Shown here: positions 11,899-11,919 of the stretch, one piece after another
Layout of the letters: each line of letters opens with the position of its first letter
Numbering within the stretch: the stretch's first letter is position 1
NCBI GenBank assembly: GCA_016234155.1
Contig: JACRGZ010000049.1
Coordinates: 1-11,919 of the forward strand
Reading direction: 5' to 3'
Origin: Nitrospirota bacterium
Lineage (GTDB): Bacteria > Nitrospirota > 9FT-COMBO-42-15 > HDB-SIOI813
DNA length: 11,919 nt
Position numbers and translations under genes: made by a program
The notes under the pieces: model-generated
The model's input: only the letters and a program-made list of their open reading frames with translations
Databases searched by the model: none
What the model was told of the DNA's origin: nothing

Positions 11899-11919
11899 TC
11901 CCCTCTCCCCATTGGGGAG
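11899..11919 (+). repeat. Partial GC-rich palindrome at window end
   Basis: CTCCCC (11905-11910), loop ATT, GGGGAG (11914-11919), starting 14 bases after the last stop and cut by the window edge. It is the same family as at 11240-11262, here intergenic, and might act as the operon's terminator or 3'-end stabiliser. Confidence 0.55.

Overview
The window looks like a Gram-negative, diderm bacterium with Sec/lipoprotein export, sigma-54 regulation and a genome full of small GC-rich palindromic repeats. These repeats resemble ones I associate with environmental Nitrospirota or Desulfobacterota-type genomes. That assignment is inferred from gene style only; there is no rRNA or other strong marker.

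Left part (1-3254), a loose set of unrelated genes: an AT-rich stretch with three tandem hairpins leads into a lone MacB/LolD-type ABC ATPase. Next come a NapG/MauM-like ferredoxin with four [4Fe-4S] motifs, a BlaI/MecI-family repressor with a likely autoregulatory operator, a small membrane protein on the minus strand, and a DedA/YqaA-family membrane protein. Dispersed palindromes sit between several of these.

Right part (about 3261-11885), a single plus-strand operon-like block of five genes: an LPP20-like lipoprotein; a larger lipoprotein with LPP20-like, FlgO/CsgG-like and DUF4384-like regions; a membrane-anchored CHASE2 sensor fused to a complete sigma-54 activator AAA+ module (GAFTGA intact) with C-terminal helix-turn-helix motifs; a predicted lipoprotein with a seven-bladed WD40 propeller, an Ig-like domain and a caspase-like (C14) domain with the His/Cys pair; and a secreted Ig-like protein with a C-terminal membrane segment and Gly/Ser tail. 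Gaps are short, and the activator and caspase genes overlap by 4 bases.

The block is preceded by an exact sigma-54 -24/-12 promoter at 3483-3498, a near-perfect 22-bp palindrome about 120 bases further upstream, and a separate sigma-70-like promoter at 3261-3289. The simplest reading is a self-regulated module. A periplasmic CHASE2 domain senses something at the envelope and the attached AAA+ module switches on the sigma-54 promoter of its own operon. The output is a set of envelope lipoproteins, including a caspase-like protease that may be calcium dependent. The substrate, the signal and the biological outcome cannot be read from the sequence.

An unusual layer is the repeat load. GC-rich palindromes have entered the coding frame of the activator (linker between AAA+ and HTH) and lie in frame just upstream of the signal peptides of the last two genes, so the start codons of those two genes are uncertain.
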